60,125 nucleotides of DNA from Roseomonas genomospecies 6 (GTDB lineage Bacteria > Pseudomonadota > Alphaproteobacteria > Azospirillales > Azospirillaceae), in the NCBI RefSeq assembly GCF_008365375.1, contig NZ_QOKW01000033.1:1-60125 (forward strand), in the 5' to 3' direction. Below, one piece after another: positions 36,265 through 45,066 of this stretch; the stretch's first letter is position 1; every line of letters starts with the position of its first letter. The notes under the pieces are model-generated. The model was not told the DNA's origin, did no database searches, and saw only the letters and a program-made list of their open reading frames with translations. A program made the translations under genes and the position numbers.

Positions 36265-37839
36265 TTACATGCGTGACATCTTGGCACGGCGTCGCTGCAC
36301 CGATGACGGTATGCGCATCGCTTCACGATACTTCGCCACCGTCCGGCGCGCAATGTCGATCCCTTCGCCGCGCAGGATTTCGACAATTTTATCGTCCGAC
36401 AGGACGTCCTCGGGCTTTTCGGCGTCGATCATCGCCTTGATGCGGTAACGGACGGCCTCCGCCGAGTGGGCCGCCTGCCCGTCCGCCCCCTGGATGGCGG
36501 AGGTGAAGAAGTATTTCAGTTCGAACACGCCGCGCGGCGTCGCCATGAACTTGTTGGTCGTGACGCGGCTGACCGTGCTCTCGTGCATGCCGATGGCCTC
36601 GGCGATGTCGCGCAGGATCAGCGGCTTCAGATGCGAGACGCCGTGGATGAAGAAGGCGTCCTGCTGCCGGATGATCTCGCTGGCCACCTTCAGGATGGTG
36701 GTCGCCCGCTGGTGCAGCGACTTGACCAGCCAGTTCGCCGACTGGAACCGCTCGGTGATGTATTCCTTGTCCGCCTTGTTGCGGGCGGTGCCGGAAATGC
36801 GCGCGAAGTAGCGGTGGTCGACCAGCACCCGCGGCAAAGTGTCCGGGTTCAGGTCGATCAGCCAGCCGCCGCCGGGGTTGGCGCGCATCAGGATGTCCGG
36901 CGTGACGAGCTGGGCGGGCGTGTGGTCGAAGCTGAGCGCCGGCTTGGGGTTCAGCTTGCGGATCTCCGACACCATGTCGGCGATGTCCTCGGCGTCCACG
37001 CCGCAGACCTTCATCAGCGCCGGCAGATTGCGCGCCGCCAGAAGCTCCAGATGGTCGAGCAGGGCCTCCATGGCCGGGTCGAAGCGGTTCTTCTCGCGAA
37101 GCTGGATCGCCAGACATTCCTTCAGCGAGCGCGCGAAGATACCCGGCGGGTCGAAGCGCTGGCAGGCGGCCAGCACCCGCTCCACCCGCGCCGGTTCGCA
37201 GCCCAACTGCGCCGCAAGCCCGTCGATCTCCAGCCCGGTGATCCAGCCGGCCTCGTCCAGCATGTCGATCAGGGCCAGACCGATGAGCTGGTCGCCAAGG
37301 TCCGGCAGGTCGATCTTCAACTGCTCGGTCAGGTGGTCCCGCAGGCTCTTCTGGCCGGTCAGGGTGGCTTCCAGGTTCGAATCGTCGTCCTCGAAGCCGC
37401 CGCGCCCGCCGCGCTCCTGCCAGGAACCGTAGACGTCGCTGGACCCGTCCGTTCCGTCGGAGAAGCGGTCGTCGGAGTAGACATTCTCGAAATCGGTGTC
37501 GAGCGGCGCGTCGGAGGCCGACCCCATCGTTTCCGAGGCCGTCATCTCCACCGTGTCGCGGGTGCGTCCGTCGGTGATGGGCGGCTGGCGTTCCTCGGGC
37601 GCGGCGAGGTCCACCACGCCCGGCTCTCCCCTGCCGTCACCCGCAGCGTCGCCCCCGCCATCGCCGCCCTCCCCGGGACCGCCGTCGCGCTCCAGCAGGG
37701 GGTTCTGCTCGATCTCCCGGTCCACGAAGTCCGACAGTTCGATGTTCGACAGTTGCAGCAGCTTGATGGCCTGCTGCAACTGCGGAGTCATCACCAGGGA
37801 TTGGGTCTGACGAAGATCGAGGCGTTGGCTGAGCGCCAT
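36265..37839 (-). CDS. rpoN: RNA polymerase sigma-54 factor
   Basis: A 524-residue sigma factor for nitrogen, motility and other enhancer-driven promoters. Region I is glutamine-rich (LRQTQSLVMTPQLQQAIKLL). An acidic linker follows, then the core-binding region, a helix-turn-helix, and the RpoN box ARRTVAKYRE at 497-506. The ATG at 37839 gives the conserved N terminus. It follows lptB by 16 bases. In diazotrophs it directs nif transcription with NifA; no nif gene is in this window. Confidence 0.97.
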   Translation of the reverse strand: MALSQRLDLRQTQSLVMTPQLQQAIKLLQLSNIELSDFVDREIEQNPLLERDGGPGEGGDGGGDAAGDGRGEPGVVDLAAPEERQPPITDGRTRDTVEMTASETMGSASDAPLDTDFENVYSDDRFSDGTDGSSDVYGSWQERGGRGGFEDDDSNLEATLTGQKSLRDHLTEQLKIDLPDLGDQLIGLALIDMLDEAGWITGLEIDGLAAQLGCEPARVERVLAACQRFDPPGIFARSLKECLAIQLREKNRFDPAMEALLDHLELLAARNLPALMKVCGVDAEDIADMVSEIRKLNPKPALSFDHTPAQLVTPDILMRANPGGGWLIDLNPDTLPRVLVDHRYFARISGTARNKADKEYITERFQSANWLVKSLHQRATTILKVASEIIRQQDAFFIHGVSHLKPLILRDIAEAIGMHESTVSRVTTNKFMATPRGVFELKYFFTSAIQGADGQAAHSAEAVRYRIKAMIDAEKPEDVLSDDKIVEILRGEGIDIARRTVAKYREAMRIPSSVQRRRAKMSRM

Positions 37840-37855
37840 GGGCAGGGAAACCGCA

Positions 37856-38692
37856 CTAGAGGCTGAACCGGTCGCCGAGGTAGACCCGGCGCACATCCTC
37901 GTGCGCCACGATCTCGGCCGGCTCTCCCTCCATTAGTACCACACCATCGTGCAAGATGTATGCCCGATCGACGAGGTCGAGCGTTTCGCGGACGTTGTGG
38001 TCCGTGATCAGCACGCCGATGCCGCGGTCGCGCAGGTGGCTGACCAGTTCGCGGATGTCGTTCACCGCGATCGGGTCGATGCCGGCCAGCGGTTCGTCGA
38101 GCAGGATGAAATGCGGCTGGGAGGCCAGCGCGCGGGCGATCTCCACGCGCCGCCGCTCGCCGCCCGACAGGGCCAGCGCCGGGGCGCGGCGCAGGTGGGT
38201 GATGGAGAATTCCGCCAGCAACTCGTCCAGCATCTGCTCGCGCGTGTCGCGGTTGGGCTCCACCACCTCCAGCACGGCGCGGATGTTGTTCTCCACCGAC
38301 ATGCCGCGGAAGATCGACGCCTCCTGCGGCAGATAGCCGATGCCCAGCCGCGCGCGGCGGTACATGGGAAGGGACGTGATGTCCTGCCCGTCCAGCAGGA
38401 TGGTGCCGGAGTCGGCGGCGATCAGCCCGGTGATCATATAGAAGCAGGTGGTCTTACCCGCCCCGTTGGGGCCGAGCAGCCCGACCGCCTCGCCGCGCTG
38501 GACCGTCACGGTCACGTCGCGGACGACGGGACGCTTCTTGTACGCCTTGCCCAGATGTCGCGCCACCAGCCCTTCCGCCGGACGCGCGTCGGCGGAGGGA
38601 TGGTCCGCCGGGTGACCCGACGGATGACCCGATGAATTTGGGGCGGAAAGGGTCGGGCCGCCGAAATTCCGGTCTTCGATGTCCATGGCCAT
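37856..38692 (-). CDS. lptB: LPS export ABC transporter ATPase LptB
   Basis: A 278-residue ATPase that drives lipopolysaccharide extraction by LptFG. After a Ser/Pro/His-rich extension (1-40) come Walker A GPNGAGKTT, LSGGERRRVEIARAL and ILLDEPLAGIDP, then the LptB-type GVLITDHNVRETLDL. The extension is absent from E. coli LptB. It lies in the order lptC-lptA-lptB-rpoN, standard for the cluster. Confidence 0.95.
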   Translation of the reverse strand: MAMDIEDRNFGGPTLSAPNSSGHPSGHPADHPSADARPAEGLVARHLGKAYKKRPVVRDVTVTVQRGEAVGLLGPNGAGKTTCFYMITGLIAADSGTILLDGQDITSLPMYRRARLGIGYLPQEASIFRGMSVENNIRAVLEVVEPNRDTREQMLDELLAEFSITHLRRAPALALSGGERRRVEIARALASQPHFILLDEPLAGIDPIAVNDIRELVSHLRDRGIGVLITDHNVRETLDLVDRAYILHDGVVLMEGEPAEIVAHEDVRRVYLGDRFSL

Positions 38693-38711
38693 AGATTCGC
38701 TGCCGGGTCGG

Positions 38712-39605
38712 TCAGGGCTTGGGGGCGGGCTTGGCGCCCGGTTGGGCGGAGGCGGAGGCGGCGCCCGGTGCGCCGGGTTCCTGGCCAGGGACCAGCAGGC
38801 CCATCACCCGCCCGCCGGTGGCGGGGCCGGCGATCACCCGGTTGACCTTCGTCCTCATGTTCATCTCGGCGGCTTCGCCGTTGAGCTGGTTGTCGTTACG
38901 GGTGATCTTCACGTTGCCCAGAAGCACCGCGGTCTCGTCGGCCACGGAATAGACCAGCTTGTCCGACAGGGCCACGTCGGTGGCGGTGGTCACCACCACG
39001 CTGCCGGCCCCGTCGATGCGCTCCATCTGGCTCGAGCCGTCCGGCATCTTCTTGAGCTGGCCGATCAGGATGTCGGCGCGCAGCCGGTCGCCGTTGGCGA
39101 TGCGCACGGCCACGGCGTCGCCGCGGGCCACCGTCAGGTTCTTGGCCTCGTAATATTCCAGCGTGTCGCGCGCCGTGACGATGTCGGTGCGGGTGACCAT
39201 CTTCAGGTTCCGCCCCGTGACCACCGCCACCTGCTTGTCCACGTCGTAGACGCCGCGTTCGCCGAAGACCTCCTGGGTCGGGCTGACGATCCGCACGTTG
39301 CCTTCGGCGAGGAGTTGGAACACCTCGTTCCCCTTCCCGGGCACCTCGCGGTAATAGGCGGTCAGCACGTCGGCGAAGACGGTGCTGTCGTTGCGCTTGG
39401 CCGAGGCGTTGCCGCGCGCCACATAGGCGCGCACGTCCTGATGCCATTCGATGGCCTGATCGGCGTTGACCTCCACCGGGTTGGGGCCGCCGCCGAGGCC
39501 GGGCAGCCCCTGGGCCGCCGCCGGGACGGACGCCCCCGACAGCAGGAGAATCGCAGCCAGCAGCGGGGCCGCAAAGGTGGCTGCACTCAACGGGGCTGCA
39601 CTCAA
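38712..39605 (-). CDS. lptA: LPS transport periplasmic protein LptA
   Basis: A 297-residue protein with a signal peptide (about 1-31, ending AAAQG) and an OstA/LptA beta-jellyroll (about 40-180), which forms the periplasmic bridge for lipopolysaccharide. The C terminus is an Ala/Pro/Gln-rich tail. It starts with TTG at 39605, overlapping the lptC stop; no in-frame ATG precedes the mature region, so the signal peptide decides the start. Within the first codons TTGAGTGCAGCC occurs twice, so a second TTG five codons later is possible. Confidence 0.88.
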   Translation of the reverse strand: MSAAPLSAATFAAPLLAAILLLSGASVPAAAQGLPGLGGGPNPVEVNADQAIEWHQDVRAYVARGNASAKRNDSTVFADVLTAYYREVPGKGNEVFQLLAEGNVRIVSPTQEVFGERGVYDVDKQVAVVTGRNLKMVTRTDIVTARDTLEYYEAKNLTVARGDAVAVRIANGDRLRADILIGQLKKMPDGSSQMERIDGAGSVVVTTATDVALSDKLVYSVADETAVLLGNVKITRNDNQLNGEAAEMNMRTKVNRVIAGPATGGRVMGLLVPGQEPGAPGAASASAQPGAKPAPKP

Positions 39606-40351
39606 CGCGTCTTTCCTCCCGGGCTTTCGGCGGCCTGGACGTCGGCCTTGGACTCGTTCAGGAATACCATCGTCTTGCCGCGGTCGGACAGTCGGAAGCC
39701 TTCGGCGTTGATGACGCCCTGCGGCCCCTGGCCCACGACATGGACATCGCCCCAGGCGGTGCCCTTGCGGATGTCGGATTCGGCCTCTTCGGTGGTGAAT
39801 TCGTTGCCGTCGTCGCGCATCACGCGGACATGGCCCCGCATCTTCAGGATGCCGGTGACCTGATTGTACCAGCCCCGGTCGGACCGGATGGTCACCCAGG
39901 TCCCGTCGGTCTGGGTCATTTCCGCCTCCGGCTGGTCCAGCAGGACGATGTCCGGCTGGTCGGCGATGCGGTCGGCCTTGACGGCCACCAGCGAGAAGGG
40001 CTGGTTGGCCTCGTCCACCGCGACGTAGCGCGGCTTGATCATCTCGAGCTGGCCCTTGTCGGCGGAGATGCGCAGGGTCGGCAGCTCGGTCAGCGAGGGC
40101 CAGACGGCGATCAGCGCCATCACGGCCAGCGCCAGCGCCGGCAGGGCGAATTTCATTCCGGTGACGAAACGGCTGTAGACCCGGCTGACCGGGCGGATTT
40201 CCCGGCGCCGGTGGATGCGCTTTGCAGGCTCGCCGTCACGCACCGCCACCAGGGGAGCGGGATTGGCCGGCGCGCGCGCGGGCCGATCCTCCGTTTCCAC
40301 CACCCGATCCACTGCCCGGTCCACCGTCCGATTCTTCAGGCCACTGTCCAT
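39602..40351 (-). CDS. lptC: LPS export protein LptC
   Basis: A 249-residue inner-membrane protein with a long basic cytoplasmic N terminus, one membrane span (about 67-86) and a periplasmic LptC jellyroll that hands lipopolysaccharide from LptFGB to LptA. The ATG at 40351 was chosen because it leaves a 25-base gap after kdsD; an upstream ATG would overlap kdsD. The N-terminal extension is longer than in E. coli. Confidence 0.88.
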   Translation of the reverse strand: MDSGLKNRTVDRAVDRVVETEDRPARAPANPAPLVAVRDGEPAKRIHRRREIRPVSRVYSRFVTGMKFALPALALAVMALIAVWPSLTELPTLRISADKGQLEMIKPRYVAVDEANQPFSLVAVKADRIADQPDIVLLDQPEAEMTQTDGTWVTIRSDRGWYNQVTGILKMRGHVRVMRDDGNEFTTEEAESDIRKGTAWGDVHVVGQGPQGVINAEGFRLSDRGKTMVFLNESKADVQAAESPGGKTR

Positions 40352-40376
40352 GGCGTCATCGTCCTCCGGCTGCCCG

Positions 40377-41411
40377 TCACGCAACGCCGGCGCGCAGGCA
40401 ATCGTGAATGTGCACAACACCGAGCGGCCGGTCCGCCTCCACCACGAACAGGCTGGTGATCTGCTTCGCGTTCATCTCGCGCAGCGCCTCCTCGACCAGC
40501 GCCTTGGGGCGGATCGTCTTGGGCCGCGGCGACATGATGCTGTCCGCGCGCTCCGCCCAAAGCTCCGGCGTCAGGTGGCGGCGCAGGTCGCCGTCGGTGA
40601 TGACCCCGGCCAACGCGCCGGAGGCGTCCACCACGCCCACGCAGCCCAGCCGCTTCGCCGTCATCTCGAAGATGACGCTGGAAAGCGGCGTATCCAAGGC
40701 GCACAGGGGCATCTCCTCCCCCTTGTGCATCACGTCGGTCACCTTCAGCAGCGCCCGCCCGAGCTGCCCGCCGGGGTGGAACTGCTTGAAATCCGCCGCG
40801 GTGAAGCCGCGCCGCTCCAGCAGGGCCACCGCCAGGGCGTCGCCCAGCGCCAGCATCATCGTGCTCGACGTGGTCGGGGCCAGCCCCAGCGGGCAGGCTT
40901 CCGGCGCCGGAGGCAGAACCAGCGCCACGTCCGACTGCTCGGCCAGCGAGGAGCCGGACCGCCGGGTGATGCCGATCAGCGGGATATCGAAACGCCGCGT
41001 GTAGGCGACGATGTCCGACAGCTCGTGCGTCTCGCCGGAATTGGACAGGGCGATGACCGCGTCCTGCCGGGCGATCATGCCGAGGTCGCCGTGGCTGGCC
41101 TCGCCCGGATGCACGAAGAAGGCCGGCGTCCCGGTGGAGGCCAGCGTCGCGGCGATCTTGCGCGCCACATGGCCGGACTTGCCCATGCCGGAGACGACGA
41201 CGCGGCCCGCGATCCCGGCCAGCCGGTCCAGCGCGCGGACGAAGGCGCCGTCCAGACCGTCGGCCAGCGCGGTCAGCGCGTCGGCCTCCATCCGCAGGAC
41301 CCGCCGGGCGCTGGCAAGGTCGCGGTCGGCCGCGGATTCGGCCGGGCCATCGATACGGCTTGGGGCGATCAGGCTCGTCAAAGCGGCGCATGCCTCTTCA
41401 GTTTGGCCCAT
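40377..41411 (-). CDS. kdsD: Arabinose-5-phosphate isomerase KdsD
   Basis: A 344-residue enzyme that converts ribulose-5-phosphate to arabinose-5-phosphate for Kdo, the core sugar of LPS. The SIS domain (about 40-190) has VVSGMGKSGHVARKIAATL and ALSNSGETHEL. Two CBS domains follow (from about 215). GTPAFFVHPGEASHGDLG is a KdsD signature. The ATG at 41411 starts the family-like N terminus. It heads the kdsD-lptC-lptA-lptB-rpoN run. Confidence 0.94.
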   Translation of the reverse strand: MGQTEEACAALTSLIAPSRIDGPAESAADRDLASARRVLRMEADALTALADGLDGAFVRALDRLAGIAGRVVVSGMGKSGHVARKIAATLASTGTPAFFVHPGEASHGDLGMIARQDAVIALSNSGETHELSDIVAYTRRFDIPLIGITRRSGSSLAEQSDVALVLPPAPEACPLGLAPTTSSTMMLALGDALAVALLERRGFTAADFKQFHPGGQLGRALLKVTDVMHKGEEMPLCALDTPLSSVIFEMTAKRLGCVGVVDASGALAGVITDGDLRRHLTPELWAERADSIMSPRPKTIRPKALVEEALREMNAKQITSLFVVEADRPLGVVHIHDCLRAGVA

Positions 41412-41581
41412 GCGGGCGAAAGCGGGTACTCCGGCAGGGGTCGCGCCTACACGCAACAACGAGCCTGCCGCCGCGCGGGCAGTATGCCCACCCGCGCGCG
41501 TCCGGTCAAATCAACGTCCGGAAGGTCCGGCTTATTCCACCGGGCCGGGCATCCGCAGGACAGAAGTCCGTGCGTCAACCA

Positions 41582-42208
41582 TCAGTGCGCCAGAATATCC
41601 GGCTGCTCCCAACCGCCGAGATCCAGTTCCCCGCGGGCGGGCAGGAAATCGAAGCAGGCCTTCGCCAGGTGGGTCCGCCCCTCGCGCGCCAGCATGCCGT
41701 CCAGCTTTTCCTTCAGGTCGTGCAGGTGCAACACGTCGGAGGCGGCATACTTCATCTGCTCCGGCGTCAGCTCCACAGCACCCCAGTCGGAGGACTGCTG
41801 CTGCTTGGACAATTCCACGCCCAGCAGGTCCTTCACCAGATCCTTCAGGCCATGCTTGTCGGTGAAGGTGCGGACCAGCTTGGACGCCACCTTGGTGCAG
41901 TAGACCGGCTGGCAGACGACGCCCAGATAGGCCTGCATCACCGCCACGTCGAAGCGGGCGAAGTGGAACAGCTTGGTCACGTCGGGGTCGGTCAGAAGGC
42001 GCTTCAGATTCGGCGCGTCGTACTGGCCCTTGCGGAACTGGACCAGATGCACCGTGCCGTCGCCGGGGGAAAGCTGGACCAGGCACAGCCGGTCGCGGTG
42101 GGGGTTCAGCCCCATGGTCTCGGTGTCGATGGCGACGGCGCCGTCGCGCGCCAGGGCTTTCAGATCGAGACCGTCCGGCAGGTCGCCGTCATGAAGGTCG
42201 ATGGGCAT
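41582..42208 (-). CDS. nrnC: Nanornase C / short RNase D-type exonuclease
   Basis: A 208-residue 3'-5' exonuclease of the DEDDy group: Asp28 and Glu30 in AIDTETMGL, a central Asp in FARFDVAVMQAY, and the YAASDVLHLHD motif near residue 155. It lacks the HRDC domains of true RNase D. This length and form match alphaproteobacterial NrnC, which removes dinucleotides and other very short RNAs, a job done by Orn in many other bacteria. It lies 170 bases upstream of kdsD on the same strand. Confidence 0.87.
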   Translation of the reverse strand: MPIDLHDGDLPDGLDLKALARDGAVAIDTETMGLNPHRDRLCLVQLSPGDGTVHLVQFRKGQYDAPNLKRLLTDPDVTKLFHFARFDVAVMQAYLGVVCQPVYCTKVASKLVRTFTDKHGLKDLVKDLLGVELSKQQQSSDWGAVELTPEQMKYAASDVLHLHDLKEKLDGMLAREGRTHLAKACFDFLPARGELDLGGWEQPDILAH

Positions 42209-42330
42209 TGGGTGGCTTCCCGCTTAGAAAGACGGCCCCCGGCCACGGACCCCAGAAACGACGAACGCCGCTCTGCTACCTGTCCGTCCCGATGGGGAGG
42301 TCCGTAGCATGCGGCGCAGCCGGGTAGATA

Positions 42331-42417
42331 TGGTGCCCAGGAGAAGACTCGAACTTCCACGACATTTCTGCCACAGGTACCTGAAACCTGCGCGTCTACC
42401 AATTCCGCCACCTGGGC
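42331..42417 (-). tRNA. tRNA-Leu (anticodon CAG)
   Basis: An 87-base class-II tRNA with CCA encoded. The acceptor GCCCAGG pairs with CCTGGGC. The D-arm has TGGCGGAATTGGTAGACGCG, the anticodon stem CAGGT/ACCTG carries the loop TTCAGGT, a variable arm follows, and the T-loop is GTTCGAGTC. The CAG anticodon reads CUG leucine codons, the dominant leucine codon in this GC-rich genome. Confidence 0.97.
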
Positions 42418-42432
42418 TCGGTGTGGGCCGCT

Positions 42433-42461
42433 TATGTAGCCGTCCGGCGGATACCCGTCAA
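42433..42461 (-). promoter_or_regulatory. Predicted promoter of tRNA-Leu(CAG)
   Basis: On the minus strand TTGACG (42456-42461), a 17-base spacer and TACATA (42433-42438), placing the start about ten bases before the mature tRNA end. Confidence 0.7.
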
Positions 42462-42637
42462 CAGCTTTTTTTCGCCGTCCGCCGGAAACCGCCGCCGGGG
42501 GCGAAATGGGCCGCCTGCGGCGTGTCAGGCCCTAGCCACTTCGGGGAGCTTTCTATATAAGCAACCCCCGATCCGATCGCCGCGGCCCCGCCGGGCGGCG
42601 GTTTCGAGGAACAATACCGAAGCAAGGGTTTCGCGGA

Positions 42638-42670
42638 CCCAACGGCACGGGAGCCCCAACGGCACGGGAG
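42638..42670 (+). repeat. 17-bp-period tandem duplication in the NDUFA9-like gene leader
   Basis: CCCAACGGCACGGGAG occurs at 42638-42653 and again at 42655-42670, ending seven bases before the start codon. The second copy contributes the ribosome-binding GGGAG. Confidence 0.85.
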
Positions 42671-42677
42671 AAGGTCG

Positions 42678-43667
42678 ATGTCCTATCGCTCTGAAGTGGT
42701 CACGGTGTTCGGCGGTTCGGGATTCGTCGGCCGCCATCTCATCCGGCGCCTCGCCAAGACCGGCGCGATCGTGCGCGTGGTGTCGCGCCACCCGAATCAG
42801 GCCAATTTCCTGAAGACCGCCGGCTCCGTCGGGCAGATCGTGCCGATGGCCGCCGACGTGAAGGACGACCAGTCGGTCGCGCGGGCCATCCAGGGCGCCG
42901 ACACCGTCATCAACCTGATCGGCGTCCTGTACGAGCGCGGGGCCTGGAACTTCCAGACCGTGCATGTCGACGCCCCGGCGCGCATCGCCCGCATCGCCAA
43001 GGCCAGCGGCGTGCGCCATCTGGTCCATGTCTCCGCCATCGGCGCGGACGCCAAGTCCGCCTCCGGCTACGCCCGGTCCAAGGCGGCGGGCGAGCAGGCC
43101 GTCCGGCAGGCCTTCCCGGAGGCCGTCATCATCCGCCCCAGCATCGTCTTCGGGCCGGAGGACGGGTTCTTCAACAAGTTCGCCGCCATGGCGCAGATCT
43201 CCCCGGCGCTGCCGCTGATCGGCGGGGCGACGAAGTTCCAGCCGGTCTATGTCGGCGATCTGGCCGACGCCATCGCCGCGGCCGCCACCCTGGACGGCGC
43301 CGCCGGCAAGACCTACGAGCTGGGCGGCCCGCGGGTCTACAGCTTCAAGGAGCTGATGCAGCTCATGCTCAAGGAGATCCGCCGCAGGCGTTTCCTCGTT
43401 CCGGTTCCCTGGAGCGTGGCGGAGAAGCTGGGCGGTCTGCTGGAGAAGGTCCCGCCGATCGTCGCCCCGCCGCTGACCCGCGATCAGGTGGAGATGCTGC
43501 GGACCGACAACGTGGCCGCGCCGGGCGCGCCGGGCTTCACGGACCTGGGCATCACCAGCCTGTCGAGCTGCGAGGTGGTCCTGCCGACCTACCTGTCGCG
43601 CTTCATCGTCGGCGGCCGTTCCAACACGCTGCCGCGCGACGCCGGCAACCATTCCGGCGCGCACTGA
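42678..43667 (+). CDS. Complex I NDUFA9-like NAD(P)-binding protein
   Basis: A 329-residue atypical short-chain dehydrogenase/reductase. VTVFGGSGFVGRHLIRRL (8-25) binds the nucleotide; the YARSK active-site Tyr-x3-Lys is replaced by a looser arrangement, and NLIGVLYERG is typical. Alphaproteobacterial members are close to the 39-kDa accessory subunit of respiratory complex I; they are thought to help complex I or ubiquinone function. The other complex I genes are not in the window. A hairpin terminator follows. Confidence 0.85.
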   Translation: MSYRSEVVTVFGGSGFVGRHLIRRLAKTGAIVRVVSRHPNQANFLKTAGSVGQIVPMAADVKDDQSVARAIQGADTVINLIGVLYERGAWNFQTVHVDAPARIARIAKASGVRHLVHVSAIGADAKSASGYARSKAAGEQAVRQAFPEAVIIRPSIVFGPEDGFFNKFAAMAQISPALPLIGGATKFQPVYVGDLADAIAAAATLDGAAGKTYELGGPRVYSFKELMQLMLKEIRRRRFLVPVPWSVAEKLGGLLEKVPPIVAPPLTRDQVEMLRTDNVAAPGAPGFTDLGITSLSSCEVVLPTYLSRFIVGGRSNTLPRDAGNHSGAH

Positions 43668-43692
43668 GCCTCGGTTCCGCGCCTTCGAAAGG

Positions 43693-43719
43693 AAAGCCCC
43701 GGCCCGTCGCCGGGGCTTT
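43693..43719 (+). terminator. Rho-independent-type terminator of the NDUFA9-like gene
   Basis: AAAGCCCCGG (43693-43702) pairs exactly with CCGGGGCTTT (43710-43719), loop of seven; a short T-rich stretch follows. It lies 25 bases after the stop. Confidence 0.75.
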
Positions 43720-43853
43720 CGTCGTTTCAGCGCGCTGCCGCCCTTGCATGAAGGCGCCACGCAAGGGTGCTCTGCGGCGCACAACCTTGATTTCCCGGCC
43801 CGTCCGCCGCATCTGGCCCCTTCATCGACACCACCGGAACGGCACGGGGACCC

Positions 43854-45029
43854 ATGCAGGCCGCAACGCAGGATTTCGCCATGCGGGAATTTTCGGACCG
43901 CGCGCCGGGCGCGCGCCGGGCGTCCCTGGCGGCCTTTTTCGTCAACGGCTCCGTCTTCGGCGTCTGGGCCACCCAGATTCCGGCGATCAAGGACCATCTG
44001 GACCTCAGCCCCGGCGTGCTCGGCGTCGCCCTGCTCTGCCTCGCCGCCGGGGCGCTGACGGCGATGGTCGGCACGGGCGCGCTGCTGGGCCGCGTCGGCA
44101 GCGCCCCGGTGATCCGGGTCACCGCCCTGCTTTTCGCCGCGATCCTGCCGCTGCCGGCCCTGATGCCGGACCTCCTGTCCCTGTGCGCGGTGCTGTTCCT
44201 GTTCGGGGCGGCGGGCGGCACCATGGACGTGGCGATGAACGCCCACGGCGCGCTGGTGGAGCGCCAGCTCGGGCGGCCCATCATGTCGTCGCTGCACGGC
44301 ATGTGGAGCCTGGGCGGCCTGTTCGGCGCCGGGGCGGGCGGCCTGCTGCTGCACATCCTGCCGCCGCCGGTCCAGGCTTCGGCCATCGCGCTGGCGCTTC
44401 TCGTCCTGTTCTTCGCGCTGCACCGCCGCTTCCTGCCCGGCGGAGCCGACCGCCGGGCGGAGCCGTCGGGCCTCGCCCTGCCCGACCGCGGCACGCTGCT
44501 TCTCGGGGCGTTGACCTTCCTGGCCTTCATGAGCGAGGGCGCGATCCTGGACTGGAGCGCCATCTATCTGCGCGAGGATCTGGGCGGTGCCGCCTTCATC
44601 GCGGCGCTGGGCTTCGCCGTCTTTTCCGGCGCCATGGCGGTGGGCCGCTTCTGCGGCGACCGGCTGCGCCAGCGGTTCGGCGGGCCGGTGCTGGTCCGCG
44701 CCGGGGCCGTCCTTGCCTTCGCCGGATTGGCCATCGCGCTGACCGGCGGCGGGCCGGTGGTGGCGGTCGCCGGTTTCGGGCTGACCGGGCTTGGCCTGTC
44801 GAACGTGGTGCCGGTGCTGTTCAGCGCCGCGGGCGCCAGGTCGGAGGAGGAAGCCGGCCCGGCCATCGCGGCGGTGGCGACGCTGGGCTATGCCGGCGTC
44901 CTGACCGGCCCGGCCCTTCTGGGCTTCGTGGCGGAGGCCAGCACGGTGGGCTTCTCCTTCGCCCTGGTCGCCGCGCTGGCCCTGGTCATCGCCGCGGCCT
45001 CCTCGCGCGCCGTCGCCCCGCAGGGCTGA
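43854..45029 (+). CDS. Major facilitator superfamily transporter
   Basis: A 391-residue inner-membrane protein with about 12 spans. FFVNGSVFGVWATQIPAIKD and GTMDVAMNAHGALVE are characteristic of the YbjJ-type subgroup, whose substrates are unclear. The long N-terminal cytoplasmic segment (about 1-22) contains a later ATG at residue 10. It stands alone between the terminator at 43693-43719 and convergent uppP. Confidence 0.85.
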   Translation: MQAATQDFAMREFSDRAPGARRASLAAFFVNGSVFGVWATQIPAIKDHLDLSPGVLGVALLCLAAGALTAMVGTGALLGRVGSAPVIRVTALLFAAILPLPALMPDLLSLCAVLFLFGAAGGTMDVAMNAHGALVERQLGRPIMSSLHGMWSLGGLFGAGAGGLLLHILPPPVQASAIALALLVLFFALHRRFLPGGADRRAEPSGLALPDRGTLLLGALTFLAFMSEGAILDWSAIYLREDLGGAAFIAALGFAVFSGAMAVGRFCGDRLRQRFGGPVLVRAGAVLAFAGLAIALTGGGPVVAVAGFGLTGLGLSNVVPVLFSAAGARSEEEAGPAIAAVATLGYAGVLTGPALLGFVAEASTVGFSFALVAALALVIAAASSRAVAPQG

Positions 45030-45066
45030 GGCGCGCGGGGGAAGCGTCCTTCACGGATACAGGCCC

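Noticed and set aside
42160..42411. Small minus-strand frame beginning MAELVDAQVSGT
   Set aside because: It is a translation of the tRNA-Leu gene, a well-known annotation artefact.
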